From Vombatus ursinus (taxonomy: Eukaryota; Chordata; Mammalia; Diprotodontia; Vombatidae): DNA of 64,000 nucleotides. The stretch is taken from contig NW_020954562.1 in the NCBI RefSeq assembly GCF_900497805.2, positions 17,859,264 to 17,923,263 on the forward strand. The letters are read 5' to 3'. The translations under genes were made by a program, and so were the position numbers. The notes beneath the pieces were generated by a model. That model searched no databases, was not told the origin of the DNA, and saw nothing but the letters and a program-made list of their open reading frames with translations. Each line of letters begins with the position of its first letter. The first letter of the stretch is position 1. Shown here in pieces: positions 53,963 through 64,000 of the stretch.

Positions 53963-54545
53963 GGCACAGGGTGAGTTGAAGATGAAGAGGTGATATCTGG
54001 AAAATAAAATTAAGGGGTGAGAGAGAATTATACTGGGAGAAGGAGAAAGGGAGAAGTAGAATGGGGTAAATTATCTCACATGAAACAGACAAGAAAAGCC
54101 TTTTACAGAGGAGGGGAAATGGGGGAAGGTGAGAGGGAATGAGTGAATCTTATTCTTATAAGTTTTGGCTTAAGGAGAGAATAACACACGCAATGGGGTA
54201 TGGAAATCTATCTTACCCTACAGGAAAATAATGGGGGAAGGGTACAAGAGAGTAGGGGGTTGATAGAGGGGAGGGTAGATTAGGGGAAGGGATAATCAAA
54301 AGCAAATACTTCTGAGGAGGGACAGTGTCAAAAAAGAAAATAAAATAAACAGGGGGTAGGGTAGAATGAAGGGAAATACACTTAGTTTTTCAAAACATAC
54401 TACTATGAAAGTGTTTTGCATGAATCTATAAGCTGTATCTAGATGCTTGCCTTTTCAATGACGTTGGGTGGGGAGGGAGGAAGGGAGAAAATTTGTAACC
54501 CAAAGTTTTAAAAATACATGTTAGAAATAAAAAAAATAATTAAAA

Positions 54546-54749
54546 AGTTTGTCAATCTGTTCTGTTTCACTTCCATTTGTTATCCTTCTTCCAATCTCAT
54601 TTATTGGTGCTTTTGGGTTGATCTGATATAACTAGGTCATATCTGAAGCATTCTGAGAAAATTTTCATGACATTCATTCTTTAATTCTAGAAATATACAA
54701 AAGAAATCCCTACCCCACCCCACCCCATTGCTTTTTTTGTTTGTTTTAT
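54546..54749. other. Unassigned sequence
   Basis: A short 'accccaccccacccca' run near 54711; nothing else recognised. Confidence 0.35.
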
Positions 54750-54754
54750 TTTGT

Positions 54755-55010
54755 GAGTCAATATTGCTTTCAACAAAAGTAATAGATAGAGAGTTGAACT
54801 CACAGCCAAGAGAGTCTAGGTTCAAATAATACTTCTGACAAGACATTGGACAAATCACTTAACCTCTCATTGCTTTAGACAATTCTCTAAGGCTATACAT
54901 TGCAGAGAATATTTCAAACTGCTCTTGTAGAAGGAGTTTCCTCACCCAGGGATTCTCTATACTAGTGAAACAAAAGGTCCTTTCCCTATCCATATATTTG
55001 TAATCCTTCT
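54755..55010 (+). mobile_element. tRNA-headed SINE, related to 25070 and 35255, copy 3
   Basis: 'agatagagagttgaactcac', 'taggttcaaataatacttct', 'gacaaatcacttaacctctc', then 'aattctctaaggctatacat', 'tgcagagaatatttcaaact' and 'ggagtttcctcacccaggga'. The longest of the three copies. Confidence 0.65.
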
Positions 55011-55014
55011 TTCA

Positions 55015-55240
55015 TAGTTATTGAGTTAGTAGTCTTCTGTCACAATGTTTCTCAAATGAACTAGCAATTTAAACTGATATTGCCACTATCTGCTTGCCTC
55101 CACTTGGCAAGGAGAACCAACTGTTAGTTGACTGAAGTGGTTTAGGAGTTCTGTTGGCTTCATTTAAGGAATTGTGATAATTATAAGAAATGCATTTATT
55201 TAGATTTATTTCCCATTTTACAAACCAAAATCTTTTAAAA
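55015..55240. other. Unassigned sequence
   Basis: Nothing recognised. Confidence 0.3.
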
Positions 55241-55244
55241 ATAA

Positions 55245-55345
55245 GATCATAGGATTTAGAGTTGGAATGCACCTTAAGAGATTACCTTATCCAATTCCTT
55301 CATTTAATGGATGAGAAAATTGAGGTTGGAGTTGTTATATTTTCA
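55245..55345 (-). mobile_element. MIR/THER1 3' part
   Basis: 'atcataggatttagagttgg', 'aatgcaccttaagagattac', 'cttcatttaatggatgagaa' is the antisense THER1 tail and core. Confidence 0.65.
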
Positions 55346-55685
55346 TTGTATCATTTCACCTTTATTCTTTAAAAAAAAAGAGAGAGAGAGGTAAATTTTA
55401 ACCTTTGCTCTATTCAGTCACTGATCTGGCTTCACAACGACAAGAGATGGTGAAGAGAAAAATAGTAACCATCATTTTCTACTTGCTAAGATATAGTCAA
55501 TTAAATTTTTTGGAATGTTCTGTTCTCATGTTCAGTGCCTTCTGCCTCCCTTCTTGAAAGATGTATTCATAATATATATGTGGCATTCCAGAATAATATA
55601 TATATATAACTTTGGCTTCTTTCACTTCCTAATTCCAAAATATATTTTCCAACAATTTTTTTCAGTGTCTTCCACTATGTTTGCC
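55346..55685. other. Unassigned sequence
   Basis: A short GAGAGA run near 55379; nothing else recognised. Confidence 0.3.
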
Positions 55686-55689
55686 AATA

Positions 55690-56300
55690 TCAAACATCAA
55701 AGGGTAGAGTTGAATTGGTCTTCCTGTTTCATCCCTACTCTGATCCACCCATCAAAAAATCATCAAAATAATCTTAAAGAAAAATCTGACCATATCAGTT
55801 TCCTGCTCAAGAATCTTTAGATTCCCTATTCCTTATAAAATAACATATAAAAACAGAAGTTTGGCATTAAAAGCTGTTAATAACCTTCTCTGGTCTACCT
55901 TTCCAACCTGATTTTACATTACTCCACCTCAGATACTCAATATTGAAAGAGATAGGTCTAGTCACTATTCTACAAACTTATCCATCACCTCTATACTTTT
56001 GCAGAAATTGTTTACCATATATGGAATTTATTTCCTTCTTCCTACAGCTCTTAGAATTTTTTTTCTCAGGTGTCACCTCTTGTACAAAGCTGTTCCTGGT
56101 AATCCTAAATTGTTAATCTTCCATTCCACCTCAAAATATTTTCTTATTATGTTGCAAGTTAAATGTAAAAGAAAAAAAGAAAGAAAGCATTTTAAAGACA
56201 GGAACTATGGTTTCTCACTATTAAAAATATCCCCAGGGCATAGCATTCTATCTTGCACATTATAGGAGCTTAATAAATGCTGAAAGAATTGAATTTCCTT
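55690..56300 (+). mobile_element. L2 LINE 3' end
   Basis: 'aaaaatctgaccatatcagt', 'ttcctgctcaagaatcttta', 'ccttctctggtctacctttc', 'tttcctacagctcttag'-like text, then 'taggagcttaataaatgctg', the L2 terminus. An AAAGA-rich insert lies at 56166-56190. Confidence 0.7.
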
Positions 56301-56304
56301 GGTT

Positions 56305-56575
56305 TATGGAATTATGTAAAGTGATTTATACACTTTCTTTCATACTTCATCATTTGCAACAGATGTTGTCATAATTATCTTCCCAGTGGTCTTTTGGCTT
56401 ACTCATCTTGATAACTATGAAATGAGAAAATGTCCCATGAAAAGACTTTGCTTGTCTTTGGGCTCATGATAAAATCAACTCTGTGAGAGCTTTCCCTGTC
56501 TTTCATTTTGTTACAGTTTCTGTATGTGTAGTTTATTTATGGTAGTAATATCAATGTGATTGTGGTTGGAACATG
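56305..56575. other. Unassigned sequence
   Basis: Nothing recognised. Confidence 0.3.
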
Positions 56576-56579
56576 ACAA

Positions 56580-56765
56580 CAATTCTGTGAGTCAGGTACT
56601 TCAGATATTATTCTCCCTAGTTTACAGAGGAGGAATTGAGTCAAGGAGTGGTTAAGTGATTTGCCCAGGTTTATCTAACTTATAAATTGTAGAGCCAAGA
56701 TTTAAACCCAGGTCTTCCTTTAATTTTTCTGGCCATTGATCTACTATATAACATTGCTTTAGATA
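56580..56765 (-). mobile_element. MIR SINE
   Basis: 'agtttacagaggaggaattg', 'gtggttaagtgatttgccca', 'ccaagatttaaacccaggtc', 'ctactatataacattgct'. Confidence 0.75.
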
Positions 56766-56875
56766 CTTTGAATATTTAGGAAAGTTTTAGAAAGAAATAT
56801 TAAGCACTATATTGGCTGGCTCTGTCATTGTTCTATTTCAATATCTGACCTTAATATAGAGGTTGATCCAAATTC

Positions 56876-57017
56876 CTTTTTGGCCAGGCAATGGGGTTAA
56901 ATGACTTGCCTAGGGTCACACAGCCAGTAAGTGTCAAATATCTGAGGCCAGATTTGAACTCAGATCCTCCTGACTCCAGGGCTGGTACTCTATCCACTGC
57001 CCCACCTAGCTGCCCCT
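56876..57017 (-). mobile_element. SINE1-type SINE with 15-base target-site duplication
   Basis: 'ggccaggcaatggggttaaa', 'gtcacacagccagtaagtgt', 'gatttgaactcagatcctcc', ending 'cacctagctgcccc'. Flanked by 'ggttgatccaaattc' at 56861-56875 and 57018-57032, identical on both sides. Confidence 0.95.
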
Positions 57018-57034
57018 GGTTGATCCAAATTCTT

Positions 57035-57658
57035 AAGTGCTACCTTAACACATTATGACTTCTGTCAGATACTAACAAATTTAAAAAGCTTTGAGTGCAG
57101 TCTTAGTGATGAACTATGTCTGCAGATGGCACAATTTCACCAAGACATGGAGAGGCCAGTCAATATTCATCCCCACATGGTAAACTCTGACATGATAACC
57201 CATGGTCATATTGGTACAAAGATACAAAATGGAACTGAGCACTGGGAAACCTTTTTCTACTTTCAAAATGATAGCAGCAGAGGGTGCTAAGGATGAGTTA
57301 CATTGCTTTTAGGCCATCTATCTAAAAATATAAATTTTGTTACTATAAATGTGAGATCTTTACCTAATGACCAATGTATTGATGATCTGTTAGTTCTTTT
57401 CTCCCAATAAAATTTAGTACAATTTTATCTCTCTTATGGAAACTTATTTTTGGTGGCATAATCTTTTTCTACATGCAGTTAGCATGTGTGAAAAGAAATA
57501 CTATGTGCTTATAATCTCAATCTCTGTTTGGATCAGCTATCACCCAACAGAATGTCACTATATACGAAGTTAAAATCCATCTCTTATGATCTTATCAATT
57601 GAATTTCCATAAGTGCTTAGATTTATACCGAGTTGATATAATGTGACTGAACAACCCT
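57035..57658. other. Unassigned sequence
   Basis: Nothing recognised. Confidence 0.35.
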
Positions 57659-57666
57659 TGAAGATT

Positions 57667-57683
57667 ACCCCCCCCCCCCGCCC
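57667..57683. repeat. Poly-C run
   Basis: Thirteen C residues or so, one G, then three more C. Prone to sequencing error. Confidence 0.85.
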
Positions 57684-57821
57684 AGGTAATCCTCTAACCC
57701 TTGACACTTACCTAGTAACTCTGAGACTTTGAAGAAATCGACAAAGTTGTATAATAATAACATCAACAATAATAATGGCACTTTAAGGTTTGCAACACCT
57801 TCTTCTATGTAAATATTGGTT

Positions 57822-58070
57822 GCTAAGTGAAGTGCATAGAGTGCCAGGCCTGGAGTCAGGAAGACCCATCGTTGCGAGTTTAAATTTGACCTCAGATACT
57901 TACTAATTGTGTGACCCTGGGCAAGTCACTTAACCCTGTTTGCCTCAGTTTCTCATCTGTAAAATGATCCGGAGGAGAAAATGGCAAACCACTCCCGTAT
58001 CTTTGCCAAGAAAACCCCAAGTGGGGTCATGAAGAATCAAACACAATTGAAATGACTAAACAATAACCAC
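57822..58070 (+). mobile_element. MAR1-type SINE with 15-base target-site duplication
   Basis: 'gaagtgcatagagtgccagg', 'gcgagtttaaatttgacctc', 'gtttgcctcagtttctcatc', 'gagaaaatggcaaaccactc', and the tail 'gtcatgaagaatcaaacaca'. Flanked by 'atgtaaatattggtt' at 57807-57821 and 58071-58085, identical. Confidence 0.95.
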
Positions 58071-58085
58071 ATGTAAATATTGGTT

Positions 58086-58112
58086 AATAATAGTAGTAGT
58101 AATAATAATTCA
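58086..58112. repeat. (TAA/TAG)n short run
   Basis: 'aataatagtagtagtaataa' directly after the MAR1 duplication. Confidence 0.85.
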
Positions 58113-58139
58113 AGGGTTCAGGTATTGAGAGTTGTACAC

Positions 58140-58335
58140 ATGTCTAATGACTGATATTCCGTGGCAGCGGCAAGAGGGACCTTGGTTCAAATCCCAGTTC
58201 TCCTGCTTCCTACTGTGAGTCCTTGGCCGAGTCTTTTAATGTTTCTGGGCTTCATTTTTCTCATCTGTGAAACGAGGAGGTTGAACTAGAAGGTCTCCGA
58301 GGTTCCTTGTAGCTCTAAATCCATGATTTTATGAT
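58140..58335 (+). mobile_element. MIR/THER1 SINE, full length
   Basis: 'cttggttcaaatcccagttc', 'cttcatttttctcatctgtg', 'gaggttgaactagaaggtct', 'ccttgtagctctaaatccat', 'gattttatgatc'. All parts are in order, including the L2-related tail. Confidence 0.85.
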
Positions 58336-58339
58336 CACT

Positions 58340-59484
58340 AAGTCATTTGCCTAAACTATGATCTTGACATTCATGAAGCTCAAATCTAAGTCTCCAGCTT
58401 AGGAACCTAGTTGGGCTTTACCCAAGTGAGAAATCTTTGAGCCTGTATTTCCATCAATCAATTATATTAACAATTTCTATTGAAAAGAGCCCTGAGACTA
58501 AGGGAGTATTTCAATATGGAATTTACTTGGTAAGGTTGAGTAACCTTTGTGAAATCATAACAGGAATTTTCCATGTTGTTACCACTTAGCTTCCATAGAA
58601 ACAAGCTACTGTTGTGATTGCTTGACTCTTTCTTTTTGGCACAGTTAAGCTCAAAACTCCAAAACACAAGTGAGAAACCTGCTGAACAAACCAGAGGTAA
58701 TAAAAGGAGATTGAATCAGCAGAAAGTAATTTGGGAAGGCATACATCACGACTTGGATTTCCTTAAATGAGGAACTGAAATATTCATATGCACAGATAAA
58801 CTTCATTTGGAAACTTCATTAACTCTTTCATTGTCTGGTACTCTGTGGGACTGTAAGGTTCCATTTCAGCGTCTGAAGCAGCTTTCTTACTAGTAGAGTA
58901 TTAACATTCTTCTTTTAACACTTTCAGACATGTGAATATTTGTCATCTTGTCATGAGATTTTTGCAAAGATATGAAAAGAAAAAAAACTGAGTTTACCTC
59001 TAATGTGTATAGGTCAATATTCAAATTCCATTTTCTTATAGATTAAATTCAGATAGTTAATTATGCTAAGAAGGAGTGGCAAGGGAATGTAGTTTGGTCT
59101 GGGGATTCAAAGGAACAGTGATTTGATCCATAGGTCCATTGCCATGGCTTTTACAGAAGCAATATTAGTGTTTATTGATTATTCTGCCCAGAAAAGAGGT
59201 AGAAGCTGAGTGTTCAGGGGCAGGGTGATACACATTCAGTTGCAAGGCAGACAGCAAGATGGCCCACATAGTTGGGTTGTTTGGATGTGAAGCATGCTCA
59301 GTAGTCAGTCATATATTAGTTGGCTACACAATGGAATTCAGAACTAATGGGTTTTCTATTCTAGTTAATTAAATTTTCTCTTCTAGCTATAGTATACCCT
59401 GATTCCATGATTTTTTTTTTCCACAAAGGATAAATAAAGGATTTGTGTTGTCAATATGTTGGATTATAAAAATCAAGAACCTGG
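58340..59484. other. Unassigned sequence
   Basis: About 1.1 kb without recognised repeat or gene. Confidence 0.4.
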
Positions 59485-59678
59485 GGTTCTAGCCTCTTCT
59501 CTTTCCGTAACTTGCTATATGACCTGGGCTAGTCAATGAACTTTACTGGCCTTAGCTTCCACATATATAAAATGGTTTGGGGTGGGGTTGGGGAGAGAGT
59601 GGGAGAGAGGAAGAGATTGAAATAGATTGATCACTAAAGCTTCTTCTAATTCTAAATCCTATGATTCTAATATAGAGG
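59485..59678 (+). mobile_element. MIR/THER1 SINE
   Basis: 'tggggttctagcctcttctc', 'gctatatgacctgggctagt', 'ggccttagcttccacatata', a G-rich insert at 59577-59610, then 'gcttcttctaattctaaatc', 'ctatgattctaata'. Confidence 0.75.
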
Positions 59679-59679
59679 T

Positions 59680-59984
59680 GGGCATGCTGACAGATTTTAA
59701 CAAGGCTGTAATTAGAACTAATAATTTCCTTCATCTACTCCTACTTTCATGACACAAGATAAAAATATCTGTCATTTTTACAGCTTTCTTCATATATCCC
59801 ATCTGATTTGCCATCTTCATGTTGTGGAGAGGAAATCTACTAGGGAAAAGGTGGGCTACTCAATAGTTATGATTTTTCTTTTTCATCAGACCGGTGGTTT
59901 TATTGGTGTGGGTAGTTCCTGGTGAGGAGTTTCCTTTTCCAAGGCATATCTGTAAATGTTCTGTCACTTAGATTCTTACTGAGG
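59680..59984. other. Unassigned sequence
   Basis: Nothing recognised. Confidence 0.3.
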
Positions 59985-60115
59985 TATCTGGGAGCACTGA
60001 AAGATTATGTGACTTGCCCAGAGTCACACAATTTGTGTCAGATGTGAATCTAGAACCCGGGCTTACTGACTCTGAGGGCACCAGCTCTCTCTCAACCATT
60101 CCCTATTGCCTCTCA
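59985..60115 (-). mobile_element. MIR SINE
   Basis: 'agattatgtgacttgcccag', 'agtcacacaatttgtgtcag', 'tctagaacccgggcttactg', 'ccagctctctctcaacc'. Confidence 0.7.
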
Positions 60116-60119
60116 ACAA

Positions 60120-60925
60120 ACATGTTAATAATAATATACAGCATTGATATAACAGTTTAAGGTTTGCCAAAGTGCTTTGCATACGTTATTTATGATGACC
60201 TTGGACAAAGTGGAAAAAAAAAAGTGACACTATCACTGATGAAGTGAATGACTTCCTCCAGGTAATGATTCTCTCAGTTCCCACATAAAAGAAATAATTA
60301 AAACAAAACAATAACAACAACAACAAAAGTATTTTGCTTCTATTCTCACTCTCATTTCAAGACTAAAAGTTCCACCAAAACAAGTTAGAGCACAGTAGTA
60401 TTTCTCTTGAATAAAACACACTTAGATTACAAAACCTTTTACCGGCCTTATCTAAGTGAAAACCTTTATTTATCCTCTGTGAATAAAATCATGGAATCAT
60501 AGTATGCTGGAGCTGAAAGAGAAAATCTCATTCACTAACATCATTTCTCAGAAGGAAAATAAATCCAGCCAAAAATATTGTGTAGACTGCCCAAAGTACT
60601 AGTCTAAATTCTGACAGAAAATTTAAATCAGTTCTCAATTCCCTTGAAGACACCACTAGTATCAGACTGCCTCCTGACCACACCATGCTTCACATCCAAA
60701 CCCAGACATCTATCTACTTGGGCCATCTTGCCGCCTGCTTTCCTGCTAAAAGTGTATTCCCCTGGCCCATTCCATTCCCCAACCTCCGACTTCCATCTCA
60801 TGTCTTGACACAGTAATGAAATAAATACTAACATTACTTCTGGAAAAGCCATGACAATGGCCCTATGGCCTATGGCCAAAGACCCTTCGTTCTTTTGACT
60901 CCCTAGACTTCCCTCTTCCCTGGCC
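60120..60925. other. Mostly unassigned, with a possible MIR tail at 60488-60545
   Basis: 'aatcatggaatcatagtatg' followed by 'ctggagctgaaagagaaaat' resembles the antisense THER1 tail. The minus frame 60628-60927 (99 codons) has no recognised domain; its reverse strand reads CT-rich and could be an L2 relic. Confidence 0.35.
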
Positions 60926-60929
60926 ACTA

Positions 60930-61030
60930 ATTTCCTATATGTGATGTTTATTAGGATGAAATGTCCTTCTTGAGGTCAAGGTCAGTCCATTTTTTATTTT
61001 ATATTCTAAGTGCCCAGAATAGTGCCTGGC
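60930..61030 (+). mobile_element. L2-type 3' end
   Basis: 'gtccttcttgaggtcaaggt' and 'ctaagtgcccagaatagtgc', 'ctggcac' match the L2 terminal phrases; cut by MAR1. Confidence 0.55.
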
Positions 61031-61039
61031 ACTTTTCTG

Positions 61040-61294
61040 TTTTTGTTGTTCAATTGTTTCAGTTGTGTCCAATGCTTTATGATCCCACTTTGGGGTTTTC
61101 CTGGCCAAGATAATGGAATGGTTTGCCATTTCTTTCTCTAGCTCATTTTATGAGGAAACTGAGGCAAACAGGGTTAAGTGACTTGCCCAGGGCCATATAG
61201 CCAGTAAGTGTCTCAGGCCAGATTTGAACTGAGGAAGAGGAATCTTTGGACTCCAGGTCTGGTATTCTATCCATTGTGCCATCTAGCTTTCCCA
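61040..61294 (-). mobile_element. MAR1-type SINE
   Basis: 'ttgttgttcaattgtttcag', 'atcccactttggggttttcc', 'ggtttgccatttctttctct', 'gaaactgaggcaaacagggt', 'gccagatttgaactgaggaa', ending 'ttgtgccatctagcttt'. The complete antisense MAR1. Confidence 0.92.
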
Positions 61295-61323
61295 CCAAAG
61301 CAGACATTCCTTACCCTAAAAAG

Positions 61324-61358
61324 GGTATTGTTGTTGTTCAATTGTGTCTGACCCTAGT
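61324..61358 (-). mobile_element. MAR1/RTE 3' end fragment
   Basis: 'attgttgttgttcaattgtg' then 'tctgaccc' is only the terminal part of the RTE-like tail, 30 bases from the complete MAR1. Possibly a 5'-truncated second insertion. Confidence 0.5.
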
Positions 61359-61359
61359 A

Positions 61360-61885
61360 AACTTGACACACAAACTACTATTAGATGCTTTTTAAAAAAT
61401 TCATTAATCCAGAAGGCTCTTTATACAAGTAAACATTTAGGCCATCCAATCACTATGGGGCCATCCATAAATCCATATTACAGGGCTCTAAGAAATAAAA
61501 ATCTGATTATCCATATAGTTGTGCTATGACCTTTATTTATGCTTTGGTGAAAACATTTGTTTTTGTCCCAATTCAGTCAGCAATGGTCACCCAGCAACTG
61601 TCCTTAGGGAAATGATCTAAACTTAGAATACTTTGCCTGAATTAGAAAAGAGAAATTGCTACCTTTGCATATACTCATAATTAAATCTGAATTTCTTAAC
61701 CTCTCAATGTTAATGACATTAATATTTATGCAAAATATGCTTATAAGTTGTTATCAAGCAGTAATATCTCACAACTTGAATGATTGTCTCTTCAATAAGT
61801 GTTCAAGGCCAGGCAACTCCATTCAAACAGCATGATTGGTGCAAAAAGATAAGGAAAAATATTGAATTTTCCGTGTTTCCTTTTT
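61360..61885. other. Unassigned sequence
   Basis: Nothing recognised. Confidence 0.35.
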
Positions 61886-61889
61886 TCCT

Positions 61890-62085
61890 GAAGAAAGGCA
61901 GTGACATAGGAGAAAAAGCATTAGATTTAGAATTGGAGAGCTAGGGTTCAAATCCTAGGTTTCTTACTTATCCTCTATGTGACTTTGGGCAAATAGTTTC
62001 ACCATCAATCTTGTTTCTTCATCTATAAAATGAGGAGTTTGGAGGGAATGATTTCTGAGGTCTCCAGCCTGTTTTCCTTCTTTCC
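61890..62085 (+). mobile_element. MIR SINE
   Basis: 'tagggttcaaatcctaggtt', 'gtgactttgggcaaatagtt', 'ttgtttcttcatctataaaa', 'tgaggagtttggagggaatg', 'tctgaggtctccagcc'. Confidence 0.8.
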
Positions 62086-62089
62086 TTTA

Positions 62090-62520
62090 CTTCTTAGACA
62101 CAGCAATACAGCTATCCATAAAGCACTCAAAATACAAAAAACAACAAGATTGTACCTGTCTGGGGTTGACAATACAAATTACAATTGAGTTGCAATATCA
62201 GATTAATCTAATTAACCCTGATAAATCACAGATGTCAAAATGAATGAGACAAGTTCAGAGTAGATTTTTCTTTTTAAATTTTAGGAGATTATGGTCTAGA
62301 TTGGCTAATTTAGCTGCATAAGTGCCCAGGTCACCATGACACTTGTACAGAATAATATTAGCATACTTAAAAAAATAATCAGCTAAGAAAAAGTTAACAT
62401 GCTGACTGGGATAGACAATTACTGCAAAATTGGTGTGGCTATGGCATTTCAATTTATTACAAGAAAATTGACTAAAGCCATCAGTTCTTTTTGGTTTGGT
62501 CTGTCCCAGTCATTTTTGGT
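62090..62520. other. Unassigned sequence
   Basis: Nothing recognised. Confidence 0.3.
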
Positions 62521-62524
62521 TTGT

Positions 62525-62635
62525 GAATACATGCATACACACAAATATACATATGTGTATATGAAATGTATATGTATACATGTACACATGCACACACATA
62601 GATGCATACATATGTGTACACATGACCTAAGCCTA
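62525..62635. repeat. ACATA/TGTACA simple-sequence block
   Basis: 'acatgcatacacacaaatat', 'acatatgtgtatatgaaatg', 'tacatgtacacatgcacaca'. Rich in self-complementary steps. Confidence 0.85.
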
Positions 62636-62729
62636 AATGTACTAAGGCTTTTCCTTTGTCACAGTTGCTAGAGGAGAATGGCTGATCAAATTTCAATGTA
62701 AGATTGTTATGGAACATTGTTGCATGCTA

Positions 62730-63070
62730 ATGAGGGAATTATGAAGAAGTCAGAAAAGAAAACATAGAAACACTTTGAACTGACACAGAGCAAAGAAAGC
62801 TGAACTAGTAAAATGATATTTATAACTACAATAATGGAAATGAAGACAGCTTTAAATGGTAATCATATTCAGAGCTAATATAATCACCAGTTTTGGTTCC
62901 AGAGGAGACATGATGTGTGAACATTCTTCCTTCCTCTCAGTGGAAAGGTGGGGGCGTATAGCTATACAATATTCCATATTAGATCAGCTATAGTCACTGT
63001 ATCAGACACTTTTGCTTTATTGTTTTTGGGGTAGTTTTTTAAATTTGGTAATGAAAGGCACTAGAGCTTG
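62730..63070 (+). mobile_element. Old L1 3' end
   Basis: 'ctttgaactgacacagagca', 'aagaaagctgaactagtaaa', 'aatattccatattagatcag' parallel the L1 ORF2 end and 3' UTR order ('..tgatgcagagtgaa..agcagaacca..gaaa'). Confidence 0.5.
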
Positions 63071-63074
63071 GATG

Positions 63075-63544
63075 TAAAGTTGGGAAGTAATTTTAATATT
63101 AATAAAACATTGATAAAGCCTTTTAAAAAGAGAAATCTATTGCAGTTTAAGTTAGACTTGACTATTTAAATGCATCCCTGTAATCAAAGTATTATAAGTG
63201 GAATGAATATTTTTATTTTTATCACAAGAACTGAATCAAGAAGCAAAATCTTTGCCAAAATTCTATGAAGATCAACATTTAAACACATGATAAAAATAAC
63301 CTTAAATTAATGGCATCATGATGAGCTTGGGTATCGGAACACCATGAGGACACACTTCCCCTAATACATTAAGAACTGAACTAGGCTTCCCTTTTTGTTG
63401 TTTTTAATAGCATTAAATATAATTGAATTTGTAAGTCACACAAGGTTGATCTCTTCCTAATGAATTTGAGGAGCAGGCTGCCACTGTAAATGATAGTTAA
63501 ATTCATGGAAATCTTTGAAGTCATGTAAATCATAATTTGTCCTC
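63075..63544. other. Unassigned sequence
   Basis: Nothing recognised. Confidence 0.35.
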
Positions 63545-63662
63545 CCTCCCCTCTCCCATCAATTCAACAGCAGTTTTTTAAAGTATCTGTTATATGCAAG
63601 GCATTGAGATAGAAAAATAGTTCCTGTCCTCAATGAGTTTACAATCTATTGAGAACATGAAA
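63545..63662 (-). mobile_element. L2-type 3' end fragment
   Basis: 'tatctgttatatgcaaggca', 'ttgagatagaaaaatagttc', 'ctgtcctcaatgagtttaca', 'atctattgagaac'. Confidence 0.6.
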
Positions 63663-63664
63663 AA

Positions 63665-64000
63665 TCCATATCTCCTCTCCTTTTGATGGGCACCTATGGC
63701 AGAGAAAATTGAACAATGCTATTTTTATTGCTAAATCCAATTATTGTGCTTTTTTATGAGGGCAAACCTCCCTCACACTCATGGGATTTATCAGAAGATA
63801 AACATCCCCCTAAAAACAGAAGTAAAAAAGAGAAAGATTCAGTCCAACAACAGGTTGACATCTTCCTTAAGACAGGCATTGTGTAGGGTATGGATGAGAT
63901 CCTGATGGTAGAAGTCAGTAAAATATTCAGTTGATTGGTTATGTGTTGGAGTGACAATAACTGAAAACATCTGGTGGAGAATGTGTATGAAGTTGTGGGT
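63665..64000. other. Unassigned sequence to the right edge
   Basis: Nothing recognised. The minus frame 63754-63957 has no motif. Confidence 0.35.

Larger units (their letters stand above)
51622..54545 (+). mobile_element. HAL1 (ORF2-less L1 relative), sense
   Basis: Starts 'gcagagccaagatggcagag'. A 5' UTR of about 840 bases includes an open frame (51971-52438), then ORF1 (52460-53507), the former L1 inter-ORF region with a GATA array, and a tail 'tttgtaacccaaagttttaa' ending in A-rich sequence at about 54545. It contains a 100-N gap at 53746-53845 with duplicated flanks. The limited decay of ORF1 suggests a fairly young copy. Confidence 0.88.

Noticed and set aside
1-64000. CRISPR array, operon or other prokaryotic system
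   Set aside because: No regular spacer-repeat structure and no prokaryote-like coding density. The content is vertebrate repeats.
1-64000. Host exons
   Set aside because: No open frame of at least 60 codons outside repeats shows a recognisable domain; very short exons could still be missed without a search.

Overview
The window reads as non-coding DNA from a marsupial, seen by repeat content alone. Two SINE families carry the tRNA-like head 'gcagctaggtgg...gtggatagag' and the 'gtgaccctgggcaagtcactt' body. One ends in poly-A (SINE1/WSINE type). The other ends in an RTE/BovB-like tail, 'gaagagtcagacgtgact' (MAR1 type). With them are L1 and ORF2-less HAL1 elements, old L2/MIR, L3/CR1, RTE, and remnants whose minus-strand frames look like the Dong/R4 LINE clade. 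The species cannot be fixed without a search. I see no convincing exon, tRNA, snRNA, promoter, CpG island or CRISPR array. Nearly all short open frames are repeat fragments or chance frames in AT-rich DNA. It is a gene desert or the inside of a large intron. I recognised no retroviral or LTR element.

Layout: 1-2.8 kb, antisense Dong/R4-like remnants. 2.8-4.1 kb, antisense L1 ORF2 3' fragment, then a (CTAT)n run with a 10-N gap. 4.3-10 kb, mostly unassigned. 10-13.9 kb, antisense L2, MIR, a CAG/AAG compound repeat, SINE1 and MAR1. 15-17.9 kb, SINEs, L1 pieces and an L3/CR1 inverted pair around a dinucleotide-rich core. 20.7-22.5 kb, L2 and MIR. 23.1-23.8 kb, an internally repeated block of unknown family. 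26.7-28.2 kb, L2 in both orientations. 28.24-32.76 kb, an L1 with 5' UTR, ORF1, inter-ORF region, start and end of ORF2, and 3' UTR, carrying two nested insertions. 33.2-35.2 kb, antisense RTE split by MAR1. 36-41 kb, L1, L2 and RTE pieces. 41.64-44.45 kb, an antisense HAL1 that splits a MIR with a 15-bp target-site duplication. 45.6-47.3 kb, another L1 5' region. 50.3-51.6 kb, antisense L2. 51.6-54.5 kb, a sense HAL1 with a nearly readable ORF1 and a 100-N assembly gap with duplicated flanks. 54.5-64 kb, scattered L2, MIR, SINE1, MAR1 and an L1 end.

No genes work together here. The informative content is transposon history: which LINEs were active, which SINEs carry matching tails (MAR1 with RTE, SINE1 with L1, MIR with L2), how elements nest in each other, and where the assembly is unreliable. 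All family names come from motif recognition by eye, so element ends are approximate unless a target-site duplication is stated.
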